A stretch of 19,916 nucleotides of DNA, from contig CAYMDP010000054.1 of the NCBI GenBank assembly GCA_964389375.1, forward strand, positions 1-19,916. Direction: 5' to 3'. The position numbers and the translations under genes were made by a program. This stretch comes from CAYMDP01 sp964389375. GTDB lineage: Bacteria; Bdellovibrionota; Bdellovibrionia; Bdellovibrionales; UBA1609. The notes under the pieces were generated by a model that worked only from the letters and a program-made list of their open reading frames with translations, was not told where the DNA came from and made no database searches. Of the stretch, positions 8,217 to 16,046 are shown piece after piece; positions within the stretch are counted from its first letter, which is position 1; each line of letters begins with the position of its first letter.

Positions 8217-10829
8217 ATGCAAGAAGTCTTCGACGGAGTTCGAGTCAAAGGGGCAAGAGAGCATAATCTTAAGTCCATTGATGTCGAATTCCCCAGAAAT
8301 AAAATTACAGTTGTGACGGGCTTAAGTGGCAGTGGTAAATCCAGCCTTGCCTTTGACACTGTCTATGCGGAAGGCCAAAGACGCTACATAGAAAGTCTGT
8401 CGGCCTACGCCAGAAATTTTTTAGAGCAAATGAAAAAGCCCGATGTGGACTCGATCACGGGACTTTCTCCATCCATTGCGATCGATCAAAAATCTATTAG
8501 TTCAAATCCAAGATCGACCGTCGGCACAGTCACCGAAGTTTACGATTTTTTAAGGCTTCTTTACGCTAAGATCGGACGCCCCAAATGTCCGGTTCATAAA
8601 ATTCCGGTCGAAAGCCAAAGCCCTCAAAGTATTGTTGAAGATATTTTAAAGCTTCCAGATGGCTCGAAGTTTTTTGTGCTTGCTCCCGTGGTCAGAGGCA
8701 AAAAAGGTGAGTACCTAGCTGAGTTTCAGAAGTGGATAAAAAAAGGCTACACCAAAGCTAAGATTGATGGGGACTGGGTAGAGCTTGCAGAAGCAAAAAA
8801 GCTGACTCGGCATAAAAGCCACGACATCGATTTGGTGGTGGATCGTTTAATTATTAAAGATGGTCTTGCTAATCGCCTGCGAGAAAGTGTTAACGCGGCC
8901 TTAAGTTTGGGTCAGGGTATGCTTTTGGTTCAAGTCGTTGGCGATGAGCCTAAGATGTATTCAATTAAAAATTCTTGTCCTGAGTGTGGTTTTAGTTTTC
9001 CAGAGCTAGAGCCAAGACTTTTTAGTTTTAATAATCCCAAAGGGGCTTGTCCAACTTGTCATGGCCTTGGGAGCATGGAATTTGAAGAAGTTGAGCGCGA
9101 GCGCACTGAAGGCTTTGGAGCAGATCGGAGAATTGTTAGGTCGGCGACTTATCGCTACAAAGGGCAAAGTTTAGACTCGGATGCGGAAGGCGAAGACGAG
9201 TTAGATAACTACGCCATTGGTCCTTGTCCAGATTGTCATGGGGCCAGACTTCGCCCCGAGGCTTTAAATGTTTTGGTCGAAGACAAAAATATTGCCGAGC
9301 TTTCTTCGATGTCGAACAAAGATCTGCTCGAGTTTTTGAAAAACTTAAAACTTGAAGACCGCGAAGGGCATATTGGCGACAAGATTGCCGCACAAATTAT
9401 CTCAAGACTCGATTATTTATGCCGAGTGGGGACGGGCTACTTAAGTTTAGATCGAAGAACCCAAACACTTTCGGGCGGGGAGGCTCAGCGGATTCGATTG
9501 GCTTCTCAAGTCGGGTCGGCCTTAATTGGAATCTTGTATATATTGGACGAGCCCAGTATTGGGCTTCACCCCAGGGATCACCATCGCCTGCTCGAAATTT
9601 TAAGAGAAATTCGGGATCGTGGAAACACGATCGTAATGGTCGAACACGACGAAGACACGATTCGCTCGGCAGATTATTTAATTGATCTTGGGCCCAGGGC
9701 CGGGCGCTTAGGCGGTGATTTGATTGCTAAAGGTACGCCTTCAGAAGTTGAAGCCTCGCTGGATAGTTTGACCGGCGCTTATCTATCGGGACGTAAACAA
9801 ATCCCAGTGCCAAAACAAAGACGAAAAGGAAATGGCCAAAGCATTAAGATCGAAGGGGCCAGCGGAAACAATTTAAAAGATGTGGATTTGGAAATTCCGC
9901 TGGGGACTTTAACCGGAGTGTCAGGCGTTTCGGGCAGTGGAAAGTCGACTTTAATTATCGACACACTTTACCGAGTTCTTGCGAAGGATTTTTATCGAAG
10001 CTCTCTGGTGCCAGCACCTTTTCAACAGATATCTGGCTTAGAGCATCTTGATAAAGTCATCGAGATCAACCAAAAGCCGATCGGAAGAACTCCTAGGTCT
10101 GTGCCAGCAACTTATGTCGGGCTTTTTCCATTGATTCGCGACCTTTATTCAAATTTGCCAGAGGCTAAGATGCGTGGATTTAAGCCAGGTCATTTTAGCT
10201 TTAACGTTAAGGGCGGCCGCTGCGAAACCTGCCAAGGGGTGGGGCATATCCGAGTTGAGATGCACTTTTTGTCCGATGTCTTTGTTCAGTGTTCGACTTG
10301 TTTAGGAAAGCGCTACTCACGAGAGATTTTAAATCTGCGCTACAAAGATCAATCCATTGCTGATGTTTTAGGGATGAGTATTGAAGAGGCTTTACCTTTT
10401 TTTAAACATCACCGCATGATTTATCGAAAACTTGAAACCCTTCACCGGGTGGGCCTTGATTATATGAGGCTTGGACAAAGTTCGACGACTTTGTCTGGCG
10501 GCGAGGCTCAGCGAGTCAAGCTAAGTCGAGAGCTTAGTAAAAAGGGTACTGGAAAAACCTTATATATTTTGGACGAGCCAACCACGGGACTTCATTTTGA
10601 AGATGTTGGTAAGCTGATTGATCTTCTTCATGAGCTTGTGGATCAGGGGAATACGGTTTTAGTCATCGAGCACAATCTAGACGTGATTAAAAACTGCGAT
10701 CATGTGATCGACCTTGGTCCAGAGGGCGGAAACGAAGGTGGTGAAATTGTCGCTTCCGGAACGCCGGAGGCGGTTGTTAAAGTGTCTCGAAGTGAGACGG
10801 GGCGATACCTTAAGCCACTACTTGTTTAG
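8217..10829 (+). CDS. uvrA: Excinuclease ABC subunit A, with shortened insertion domain
   Basis: The 870-residue UvrA, the damage-recognition ATPase of nucleotide excision repair; it dimerises and loads UvrB. It has two ABC modules: Walker A GLSGSGKSS (35-43) and GVSGSGKST (570-578), ABC signatures LSGGEAQR (418-425 and 759-766), and Walker B YILDEPSIGLH (441-451) and YILDEPTTGLH (783-793). The zinc sites are C254/C257/C278/C281 and C670/C673/C692/C695. The UvrB-binding region (about 122-250) is present. The stretch between CHGLG (281-285) and PCPDC (336-340) is only 50 residues, against about 120 in E. coli UvrA, which explains the short total length. The ATG is preceded by AAAAAGG. It lies 9 bp after fur, so it is probably co-transcribed with it. 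Confidence 0.96.
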   Translation: MQEVFDGVRVKGAREHNLKSIDVEFPRNKITVVTGLSGSGKSSLAFDTVYAEGQRRYIESLSAYARNFLEQMKKPDVDSITGLSPSIAIDQKSISSNPRSTVGTVTEVYDFLRLLYAKIGRPKCPVHKIPVESQSPQSIVEDILKLPDGSKFFVLAPVVRGKKGEYLAEFQKWIKKGYTKAKIDGDWVELAEAKKLTRHKSHDIDLVVDRLIIKDGLANRLRESVNAALSLGQGMLLVQVVGDEPKMYSIKNSCPECGFSFPELEPRLFSFNNPKGACPTCHGLGSMEFEEVERERTEGFGADRRIVRSATYRYKGQSLDSDAEGEDELDNYAIGPCPDCHGARLRPEALNVLVEDKNIAELSSMSNKDLLEFLKNLKLEDREGHIGDKIAAQIISRLDYLCRVGTGYLSLDRRTQTLSGGEAQRIRLASQVGSALIGILYILDEPSIGLHPRDHHRLLEILREIRDRGNTIVMVEHDEDTIRSADYLIDLGPRAGRLGGDLIAKGTPSEVEASLDSLTGAYLSGRKQIPVPKQRRKGNGQSIKIEGASGNNLKDVDLEIPLGTLTGVSGVSGSGKSTLIIDTLYRVLAKDFYRSSLVPAPFQQISGLEHLDKVIEINQKPIGRTPRSVPATYVGLFPLIRDLYSNLPEAKMRGFKPGHFSFNVKGGRCETCQGVGHIRVEMHFLSDVFVQCSTCLGKRYSREILNLRYKDQSIADVLGMSIEEALPFFKHHRMIYRKLETLHRVGLDYMRLGQSSTTLSGGEAQRVKLSRELSKKGTGKTLYILDEPTTGLHFEDVGKLIDLLHELVDQGNTVLVIEHNLDVIKNCDHVIDLGPEGGNEGGEIVASGTPEAVVKVSRSETGRYLKPLLV

Positions 10830-10893
10830 GCCCCTGCAGCTGTCTGAAAACAATTCACGTTTCATTCTGAGAAGTCCGCGGAGAAAAGCGCTT

Positions 10894-10918
10894 AAATGAG
10901 CCTCTGAGTCATTTTTTT
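10894..10918 (+). terminator. Possible weak intrinsic terminator after uvrA
   Basis: AAATGA (10894-10899) can pair with TCATTT (10909-10914) around a 9-base loop, and the right arm runs into a seven-T tract. The stem is short and AT-rich, so it is only a weak candidate. It is the sole terminator-like structure between uvrA and the HD-GYP gene. Confidence 0.35.
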
Positions 10919-10929
10919 CCAGTTCTGTT

Positions 10930-10957
10930 TGAAGATCATTTCAATTTAAGCCGATAA
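10930..10957 (+). promoter_or_regulatory. Flagellar sigma (FliA/sigma28)-like promoter for the HD-GYP gene
   Basis: GCCGATAA at 10950-10957 is an exact copy of the sigma28 -10 consensus. A 5-of-8 match to the -35 consensus TAAAGTTT (TGAAGATC, 10930-10937) lies 12 bases upstream; the usual spacing is 11. Transcription would begin near 10965, 58 bases before the HD-GYP ATG. The weak -35 makes this a candidate rather than a firm call. Confidence 0.42.
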
Positions 10958-11022
10958 ATCTTTAAGTGAGACGGCCTTTCTTGAAGGGCCAGTCTTGTAT
11001 AGAACGTTTATTGGGGGAACTT

Positions 11023-11673
11023 ATGGCATGGGATGACATTCCCAGTTGGGCAACAGAGGTTGCCAATTCAATTCTACAGACTGTTAAAGAGAAAGATCCC
11101 TTCACATTTTATCACTGTCTTCGCGTGGGACGCATGTCGCGCAAGCTTGCTAAGGCCTTGGGTCTTAATGAATTCGAGCAAGGTGTTTTAGAGTTCTCAG
11201 GTCTTTTTCATGATGTAGGAAAAGTCGGGATTCCCGATGAGATTTTATTAAAGCCTTCTCGTTTAAATCGTGACGAAGTTGAAGTCATGAAAGCGCATCC
11301 AGTTAAGAGCGCTCAAATTGTAGAGCCTCTTGGGCACAATCCCTTTTTTCGTTTTACTCTTCCAGGAATTCGCTACCATCACGAAAAGATCGATGGGACG
11401 GGTTATCCTTTTGGTTTAGTCGGTGAAAGAATCCCATTGCCAGCGCGCCTAGTCGCCGTTGTGGACACCTTTGATGCGATGTCGAATGCTAGACCTTATC
11501 GAAAGCCAATTCCTGTTGAAAAAGTAATCCAGGAGCTTAAAGATTTCTCTGGAACTCAGTTCGACACCCATATGGTAAAGGTCTTCTTAGAAGCTCTTCC
11601 TCATTGGCAAAAAGAAAAAGAAGAGGAAGACAAAGAAGAAGTGGCGATCAGTCACATTCTCCGCGCGGCTTAA
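11023..11673 (+). CDS. HD-GYP domain protein, predicted cyclic-di-GMP phosphodiesterase
   Basis: A 216-residue stand-alone HD-GYP domain with no sensory domain. The motif set is complete: H31 in FYHCLRVGRM, the HD pair H63-D64 in FHDVGKVGIPDEIL, H92 in AHPVKSAQIV, H119-H120 and GTGYP (125-129) in YHHEKIDGTGYPFG, D149 in VVDTFDAM, then RPYRKP (157-162) and SGTQFD (176-181). These bind the metal centre and the dinucleotide, so hydrolysis of c-di-GMP is expected. The C-terminus is strongly charged (KEKEEEDKEE). I chose the ATG at 11023 because GGGGGA lies just upstream; an in-frame GTG at 10966 would add 19 residues but has no ribosome site. The gene stands alone between the sigma28-like element and a strong terminator. 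Confidence 0.92.
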   Translation: MAWDDIPSWATEVANSILQTVKEKDPFTFYHCLRVGRMSRKLAKALGLNEFEQGVLEFSGLFHDVGKVGIPDEILLKPSRLNRDEVEVMKAHPVKSAQIVEPLGHNPFFRFTLPGIRYHHEKIDGTGYPFGLVGERIPLPARLVAVVDTFDAMSNARPYRKPIPVEKVIQELKDFSGTQFDTHMVKVFLEALPHWQKEKEEEDKEEVAISHILRAA

Positions 11674-11703
11674 TTTTAAAATTTAAAAAGTTTATCAAAA
11701 CCG

Positions 11704-11738
11704 AAAGGCTTCTCGTAAGAGGAGCCTTTTTGCTTTTT
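11704..11738 (+). terminator. Strong intrinsic terminator after the HD-GYP gene
   Basis: AAAGGCTTCTC (11704-11714) pairs with GAGGAGCCTTT (11719-11729) over 11 bp with a single G-U pair, closed by a GTAA loop (a stable GNRA tetraloop in RNA). A T-rich tract, TTGCTTTTT, follows. It lies 30 bp after the HD-GYP stop codon. Confidence 0.9.
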
Positions 11739-11850
11739 AAGTGCCCGTCGTATCTTTGCGTAGCAGTGTGTAATCACTATCCACTTGGCCCTTAACTGTG
11801 CCCCATTCCAATTGAAATAACTACAAATAGAAAGTGGTACGCCGGCTCTC

Positions 11851-11880
11851 TTGACAAAAAAATACCGGTCTTCGAAACAT
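11851..11880 (+). promoter_or_regulatory. Possible promoter for the metzincin-like gene
   Basis: A perfect -35 hexamer TTGACA (11851-11856) is followed after 18 bp by a poor -10, AAACAT (11875-11880). The predicted transcript would begin about 13 bases before the ATG and still include the ribosome site. The weak -10 keeps confidence low. Confidence 0.33.
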
Positions 11881-11899
11881 CTCAAGTTCAGGGGGGATT

Positions 11900-13309
11900 A
11901 TGAGGGGGATATTGTTATTCTGTCTGATTCAGTTTGGATTTTCAGCAACTGCAGAAGCAAGTAAGCCAAGGGATTGTTTCTCAAAAGAGGAACTTGTTGA
12001 AATTGCAGAATCATTCTCGCAAATTGCGGAGCTTCTTGGAAATAGGGATTCCCTCTGTCGGCAAGATATTGGTGAAAAATGGTTCCTTACGGTAGAATCA
12101 TTGGTCGACCTTCGGCAAATGAACCTTTCTGACCCAGTTGAATACAAAACCAAAGATGATCTAACATTTAAAGCGATTCCTGAGGGCGGATGGTGGTCTT
12201 ATTTTACAAAAAGAGCAGATCGCTTTGTCCTAGATCCAATCTCCTGCACGACTTCGATGGTTGCATATGTTTACTCACACATTCTTGGCGAGATTAACTT
12301 GTGTCCCAATTTTTTTGAGGAAGATCGCTTAAGTCGGGTTGATGCATTTCTTCATGAGGTCAGACATTTTGATGGATTTGGCCATGCTACCTGTGAAAGA
12401 GGAGTCCACAAAGGAGCTGAGGGCGCCTGTGACTCCTCCCTAAGTTTAAAAGGATCATACGCCGTAAGTATGCAGGCTAGCGTAACATTTGGCTTGAGAG
12501 CAAAAAATTACTCTGAAGGCGAAAGGGCTTTAGCAAGAGCGGCTGGACTTTATTATCTTGCAAATCGATTTAATGCGAAAACACAGGTTATTTTGTCAAA
12601 AAGTATTTTTCTTGGAAATTCGAAGGGTGAAATTTTTAATTGGGATCCAGAGGCACCGAGCCAGGCCCAGTTCGTGAAAGCCTTAAGTGGACCATCGCGA
12701 TTCTTTTCTTCTGGTGCGCAAGCAATTATCTATCCCAAAGATCTAAATAAAGAAGCTTATCGTATGGCTGGAGACTTTAGCATTCCTCTAGACGTTTTGG
12801 GTCTTTTTGCCAAATCCTACAATCAGGAGTCCGCGCAGATTCGGGCCGATTACCTTGCGTTTTCCTACCAAGAAGGTGGTGGAATGTTGTCGAATTCTGG
12901 TTACAAAATGATGTGCGGATCTGAGTTGGTCGAGTTGAAGTCTGAAAGATTTCCGGAAGCCCTTCGCCAAATCGTCGAAATTGAGATGGAGGGAGAGCAA
13001 GTTCTGAGTCACCTAGTGGGAGAATCTGGCAAATTGCACCGGGCGACTTGTGAAGGAGAGAGCATTCTTTTAAAGAACGATGACCTTTTTGTGCCCAGAG
13101 ATTTAAAGCGTGGTGTTTCAATCCATGATCAAACATTTGGTCTGACAGAGGATGGATTGCTTTATTCTTTAAAAAAGAACGGAAATGTTTGGACTTACGG
13201 GTCCCTTGTCGAAATAGATAAGCTGCCTAATAAGTGGTCGGAGATTGCCCTTCGCTCCGAGGCCCTCCTTTTTGACGAAGCCCGCGCTAGGCATAGAGAG
13301 CCGTTGTGA
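11900..13309 (+). CDS. Exported metzincin-like putative zinc metalloprotease
   Basis: A 469-residue protein I do not recognise as a named family. A signal peptide covers about residues 1-20 (hydrophobic core, then ATAEA before S21). The sequence FLHEVRHFDGFGH contains HExxHxxGxxH exactly (H152, E153, H156, G159, H162), the zinc signature of metzincins. YAVSMQASV (188-196) offers a Met-turn candidate at M191, about 30 residues later. Eight cysteines outside the signal peptide (26, 53, 116, 135, 165, 177, 339, 384) would suit disulfides in an exported protein. The C-terminal third (about 340-445) has short beta-like turns such as EDGLLYSLKKNG and may be a separate binding domain. AGGGGGG precedes the ATG. 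The stop overlaps the next gene's GTG, implying translational coupling. Catalysis is inferred from the motif alone. Confidence 0.72.
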   Translation: MRGILLFCLIQFGFSATAEASKPRDCFSKEELVEIAESFSQIAELLGNRDSLCRQDIGEKWFLTVESLVDLRQMNLSDPVEYKTKDDLTFKAIPEGGWWSYFTKRADRFVLDPISCTTSMVAYVYSHILGEINLCPNFFEEDRLSRVDAFLHEVRHFDGFGHATCERGVHKGAEGACDSSLSLKGSYAVSMQASVTFGLRAKNYSEGERALARAAGLYYLANRFNAKTQVILSKSIFLGNSKGEIFNWDPEAPSQAQFVKALSGPSRFFSSGAQAIIYPKDLNKEAYRMAGDFSIPLDVLGLFAKSYNQESAQIRADYLAFSYQEGGGMLSNSGYKMMCGSELVELKSERFPEALRQIVEIEMEGEQVLSHLVGESGKLHRATCEGESILLKNDDLFVPRDLKRGVSIHDQTFGLTEDGLLYSLKKNGNVWTYGSLVEIDKLPNKWSEIALRSEALLFDEARARHREPL

Positions 13310-13908
13310 AAAATATCTGGGGACTAGTTCTTGTAGTCGTAGCGATCCCGCTTTGCTTCGTGTACTTAGAAAGACCCGAAAACCTGCCAAACCCTCATGA
13401 AAAGAAAGCTGCTAAAGAGCAGGAAGTATTCGCTGACAAGAATAAAGAAGTCCCTGTCTCTAAGACTAATTACGGGACGAATAATGATCCAAGTCGAGAT
13501 AGTCTTCCATTTGCTCGGGACGTTCAGGCTGTCTTGAATCTCAGCCTTCCAATGGAAACTCGTCTGAATACTTGGCTGACGCTACATCGCAAAATGCCCT
13601 TATCAATACCCGCATTGGTGAGTATTGCCATCTCACCAAATACCGCAAAGCCATCGGCCGATGAACATTTGATCGAAGGAGTTTTGTACCGAAAAGAGGA
13701 AGGTCTACGTATCGTCGCTCTCCAGTCTTTGGAGCATGCTGTGTTGGAAAATTTGGCTCCACTAAACATTCTCTACACCGTCGCCGAATCAGCACAAAGC
13801 ACGACTCTCAAAGAGGTCGCCAGCAAAATGTATGAATTTGCACAAAATGGAGAATCTTACTCAGCAACCGCTGAGGCCGCGATCATGAAAGAGAGCATTC
13901 CCGAATAA
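13306..13908 (+). CDS. Membrane-anchored helical protein, translationally coupled to the metzincin-like gene
   Basis: A 200-residue protein of unknown function. One hydrophobic segment (about 4-20, IWGLVLVVVAIPLCFVY) next to an N-terminal lysine looks like a membrane anchor or uncleaved signal. It is followed by a charged, probably unstructured linker (about 22-66) and then a helical region (about 70-195) whose spacing of hydrophobic residues, for example EGLRIVALQSLEHAVLENL, resembles HEAT-like repeats. The start is GTG in the GTGA junction shared with the upstream stop codon, which ties its translation to the metzincin-like protein. A periplasmic adaptor, inhibitor or substrate-presenting partner of that protein is conceivable, but nothing in the sequence proves a role. 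Confidence 0.7.
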   Translation: MKNIWGLVLVVVAIPLCFVYLERPENLPNPHEKKAAKEQEVFADKNKEVPVSKTNYGTNNDPSRDSLPFARDVQAVLNLSLPMETRLNTWLTLHRKMPLSIPALVSIAISPNTAKPSADEHLIEGVLYRKEEGLRIVALQSLEHAVLENLAPLNILYTVAESAQSTTLKEVASKMYEFAQNGESYSATAEAAIMKESIPE

Positions 13909-13976
13909 AAAGTCAGATCAAGGAATCAATTGTCCGGGTTTCATTTCAATTTGTCAGATAATGCCATGGTGAGATT

Positions 13977-14582
13977 TTAGGTTTTTTCGAAAGGTAGTTT
14001 TTTTGTTGCCTTAAATAGAGCTTTCGAGAGAGCGAGTAGCGGAAGCCCCATAATCGCACTTTGGTCCTCGGATTCAATTTTTTCCATAAGGGCGATGCCG
14101 CCTTTTTCCCATTTGTAGCCGCCGGCGCAATCGAAGGGTTTTGCGAAGTGAATATAGGCTTCGATTTGCTGAAGACTTAAATTTTTTAATCGGATTCGAG
14201 TCTCATTGAGATGCTCAATCGAAGAGTCTGGTGAAAGCACAGCCATTGCAGTCAAAAGTTTATGGGTTTTGCCTGACAGCCTGGTTAAAGTGTCGCGGCA
14301 TTTTTCGAAAGTTCCGGGTTTTCCAAACACTTCTTCATCTAGAGTTAGCATTTGATCAGCGCCGATGATAATGGCCTGAGGATATTTCTCTTTTAGGCTT
14401 TCGGCTTTTTTCCGGGCTAAAAAAAGAACAAGCTCTTCGGCGGCTTTTGGCCCAATTTTTTTAAGGGCCTCTTCATCTACATCGGGCAGCACAACTTTAA
14501 ACGGGACTCCTAGGCTTTCGAGTTGAGCCTTGCGGTAAGGGGAGCCGCTTGCGAGGATAATTTCAAAGGAAGTGCCGCTCAT
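13977..14582 (-). CDS. Maf-family nucleotide pyrophosphatase, YceF-like
   Basis: A 201-residue Maf/HAM1-superfold enzyme that hydrolyses modified or non-canonical nucleoside triphosphates to monophosphates. Visible motifs are ILASGSPYRKAQLESLGVPF (9-28, the phosphate-binding Maf signature), IIGADQML (72-79) with the catalytic D76, VFGKPGT with K88, LSGKTHKLLTA (102-112) and DCAGGYKWEKGGIALME (151-167). The CAG(S/G)-K-E-G-I pattern and IMGLPLLAL are those of E. coli YceF (7-methyl-GTP pyrophosphatase) rather than YhdE, which would have YVGKAGAYGIQ. Start at the ATG with only a weak GAG ribosome site. It converges on the previous gene and diverges from lgt. Confidence 0.88.
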   Translation of the reverse strand: MSGTSFEIILASGSPYRKAQLESLGVPFKVVLPDVDEEALKKIGPKAAEELVLFLARKKAESLKEKYPQAIIIGADQMLTLDEEVFGKPGTFEKCRDTLTRLSGKTHKLLTAMAVLSPDSSIEHLNETRIRLKNLSLQQIEAYIHFAKPFDCAGGYKWEKGGIALMEKIESEDQSAIMGLPLLALSKALFKATKKLPFEKT

Positions 14583-14681
14583 TTAATGCTCAATTTCTGA
14601 TTTAAAATCCAAGGTTTTGAGTCTTGTTTCGGACACTAGGGTAAAAGTCGGAATGTGTCAAAGTCTGGAGGGCATTAATGC

Positions 14682-14710
14682 TTGAAATGAGGGATTCGCC
14701 CTAGCAGAAT
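14682..14710 (+). promoter_or_regulatory. Possible promoter abutting the lgt start codon
   Basis: TTGAAA (14682-14687), a 17-bp spacer and CAGAAT (14705-14710) form a reasonable sigma70 pair. The predicted start of transcription, about 14717, coincides with the second in-frame ATG of lgt. There is no ribosome site between them, which would fit a leaderless message. Confidence 0.35.
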
Positions 14711-15811
14711 ATGGGCATGGAAAACTATGTATTAGATCTAAATCCCTTTCTTGTTCAATTTACTGAAGCCATCGGTATCAGATGGTATTCGCTGGCCTAC
14801 CTCGGTGGCTTTGTTAGCGGTTACATCGTGATGCGGATTATGGCGGCACGTAAGACCATTTTGCTGAACGAGTTAGAAATTGCCGACCTTGTGATCTATG
14901 TGGCCCTTGGAACCCTGATCGGTGGGCGAGTGGGTTATGCTTTATTTTATGCCCCTGAATTGTTCTGGGATTTCGATTCGAATGTTCCCTTTTGGGGAGT
15001 TTTAAAAGTCTATCAGGGTGGGATGGCAAGCCATGGTGGAATTATGGGAATCATGGTCGCCTGTTGGTTTTATGCTCGAAAATTTAAAAAACCTTACTTC
15101 CACTTAGTCGATCTGACCGTTTTGGGCGGTGGCCTTGCTATTTTTTACGGTCGCATGGCGAATTTTGTAAACGGTGAGCTTTTTGGTCGAGCGGCCCCAG
15201 AAGGACTTTCTTGGGCTGTGAAATTCCCTCAAGAAATGTACATGTGGTCGGGAAGAGAGGCTTCGAAGCTTTTAGATCTAGCTCCTGCAGTTCAAGCATT
15301 AGGTGAAGTGAAGACTCGATTTGGCGAGAAGATCACAGTTTCAGCAGAACTTTGGAAAGGCTGGGTTTCTCAATTCGGAAGAGACTCTGGCGCCACTGCG
15401 GCGGTAGAGCAAGCCGTTCATTCTTTGATTCTTTCAGTTCAAGCCGGAAATCAACAAGTCATCAATGCCTTAGCGCCCATCTTAACTCCGCGCTATCCCT
15501 CGCAATTGATTCAAGGACTCTTAGAGGGCTTATTAGTTTTTGTGGTCCTCGCAATCATCTGGAGAAAGCCCCAAAAGCCCGGCGTCATCTCGGGCTGGTT
15601 TGGAATCATTTATGCCATTGCTAGAATCATCGGAGAACAATTCAGAATGCCCGATGCCCATATCGGCTTTCAGCTTCTGGGCCTCACCAGAGGCCAGTGG
15701 CTAAGCATAGGAATGCTTGCTGCGGCCATTGCATGGCTCGTCATCGCGATGAGGCTAGACACCAAAAAAATCGGCGGTTGGGGCCAGGCTTCAAGTAAAA
15801 GCTCTAGTTAA
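14711..15811 (+). CDS. lgt: Prolipoprotein diacylglyceryl transferase with a large insertion
   Basis: A 366-residue inner-membrane enzyme that transfers diacylglyceryl from phosphatidylglycerol to the lipobox cysteine of prolipoproteins. The signatures are GIRWYSLAY (22-30), GGRVGYALFY (71-80), YQGGMASHGGIMG (101-113) with H108, YGRMANFVNGELFGR (146-160) with R148 and E156, and IGEQFRMPD (307-315). Family members are usually 260-300 residues. The excess is a segment of roughly 80 residues (about 174-257) between AVKFP and PRYPSQL, helical and charged. The usual PSQLYE reads PSQLIQ. An in-frame TAG at 14702 limits the start to 14711 or the ATG at 14717, which begins MENYVLDLNPF and is equally plausible. 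The window itself encodes one clear lipoprotein substrate (17099). Confidence 0.93.
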   Translation: MGMENYVLDLNPFLVQFTEAIGIRWYSLAYLGGFVSGYIVMRIMAARKTILLNELEIADLVIYVALGTLIGGRVGYALFYAPELFWDFDSNVPFWGVLKVYQGGMASHGGIMGIMVACWFYARKFKKPYFHLVDLTVLGGGLAIFYGRMANFVNGELFGRAAPEGLSWAVKFPQEMYMWSGREASKLLDLAPAVQALGEVKTRFGEKITVSAELWKGWVSQFGRDSGATAAVEQAVHSLILSVQAGNQQVINALAPILTPRYPSQLIQGLLEGLLVFVVLAIIWRKPQKPGVISGWFGIIYAIARIIGEQFRMPDAHIGFQLLGLTRGQWLSIGMLAAAIAWLVIAMRLDTKKIGGWGQASSKSSS

Positions 15812-15840
15812 TAGCTTAAGTCATTAAAAGTCTGATATGT

Positions 15841-15905
15841 CGCCAAAGCTAACCTTGGCTTAGATTTTGGCGCCGCATCGAGTCCCGCGGCGCCGCGGTT
15901 TTTTT
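15841..15905 (+). terminator. Strong intrinsic terminator after lgt, with an overlapping upstream hairpin
   Basis: CCGCG-GCGC-CGCGG (15885-15898) followed by seven T is a strong terminator; the 14 bases form a perfect palindrome. GGCGCCGC (15869-15876) can also pair with GCGGCGCC (15887-15894) around a 10-base loop. A third hairpin, CGCCAAA (15841-15847) with TTTGGCG (15866-15872), overlaps that left arm, so the folds compete. Confidence 0.85.
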
Positions 15906-16046
15906 CGTATGAACAGTTTATTCTGTGTGAAGGCCCCGGCTCCATTCGATTTCGTGTGTCTTGGTAAATGTTCATGAAACCTTTAAAGTTGTCTTGAGTC
16001 GGGTTTTTAAGGGTTCAGAGTGAAAGATTCCGGCAGGGTGATTTAC

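Noticed and set aside
10966..11022. GTG start for the HD-GYP protein, adding 19 residues
   Set aside because: There is no ribosome site, the extension has no family similarity, and the ATG at 11023 has GGGGGA just upstream.
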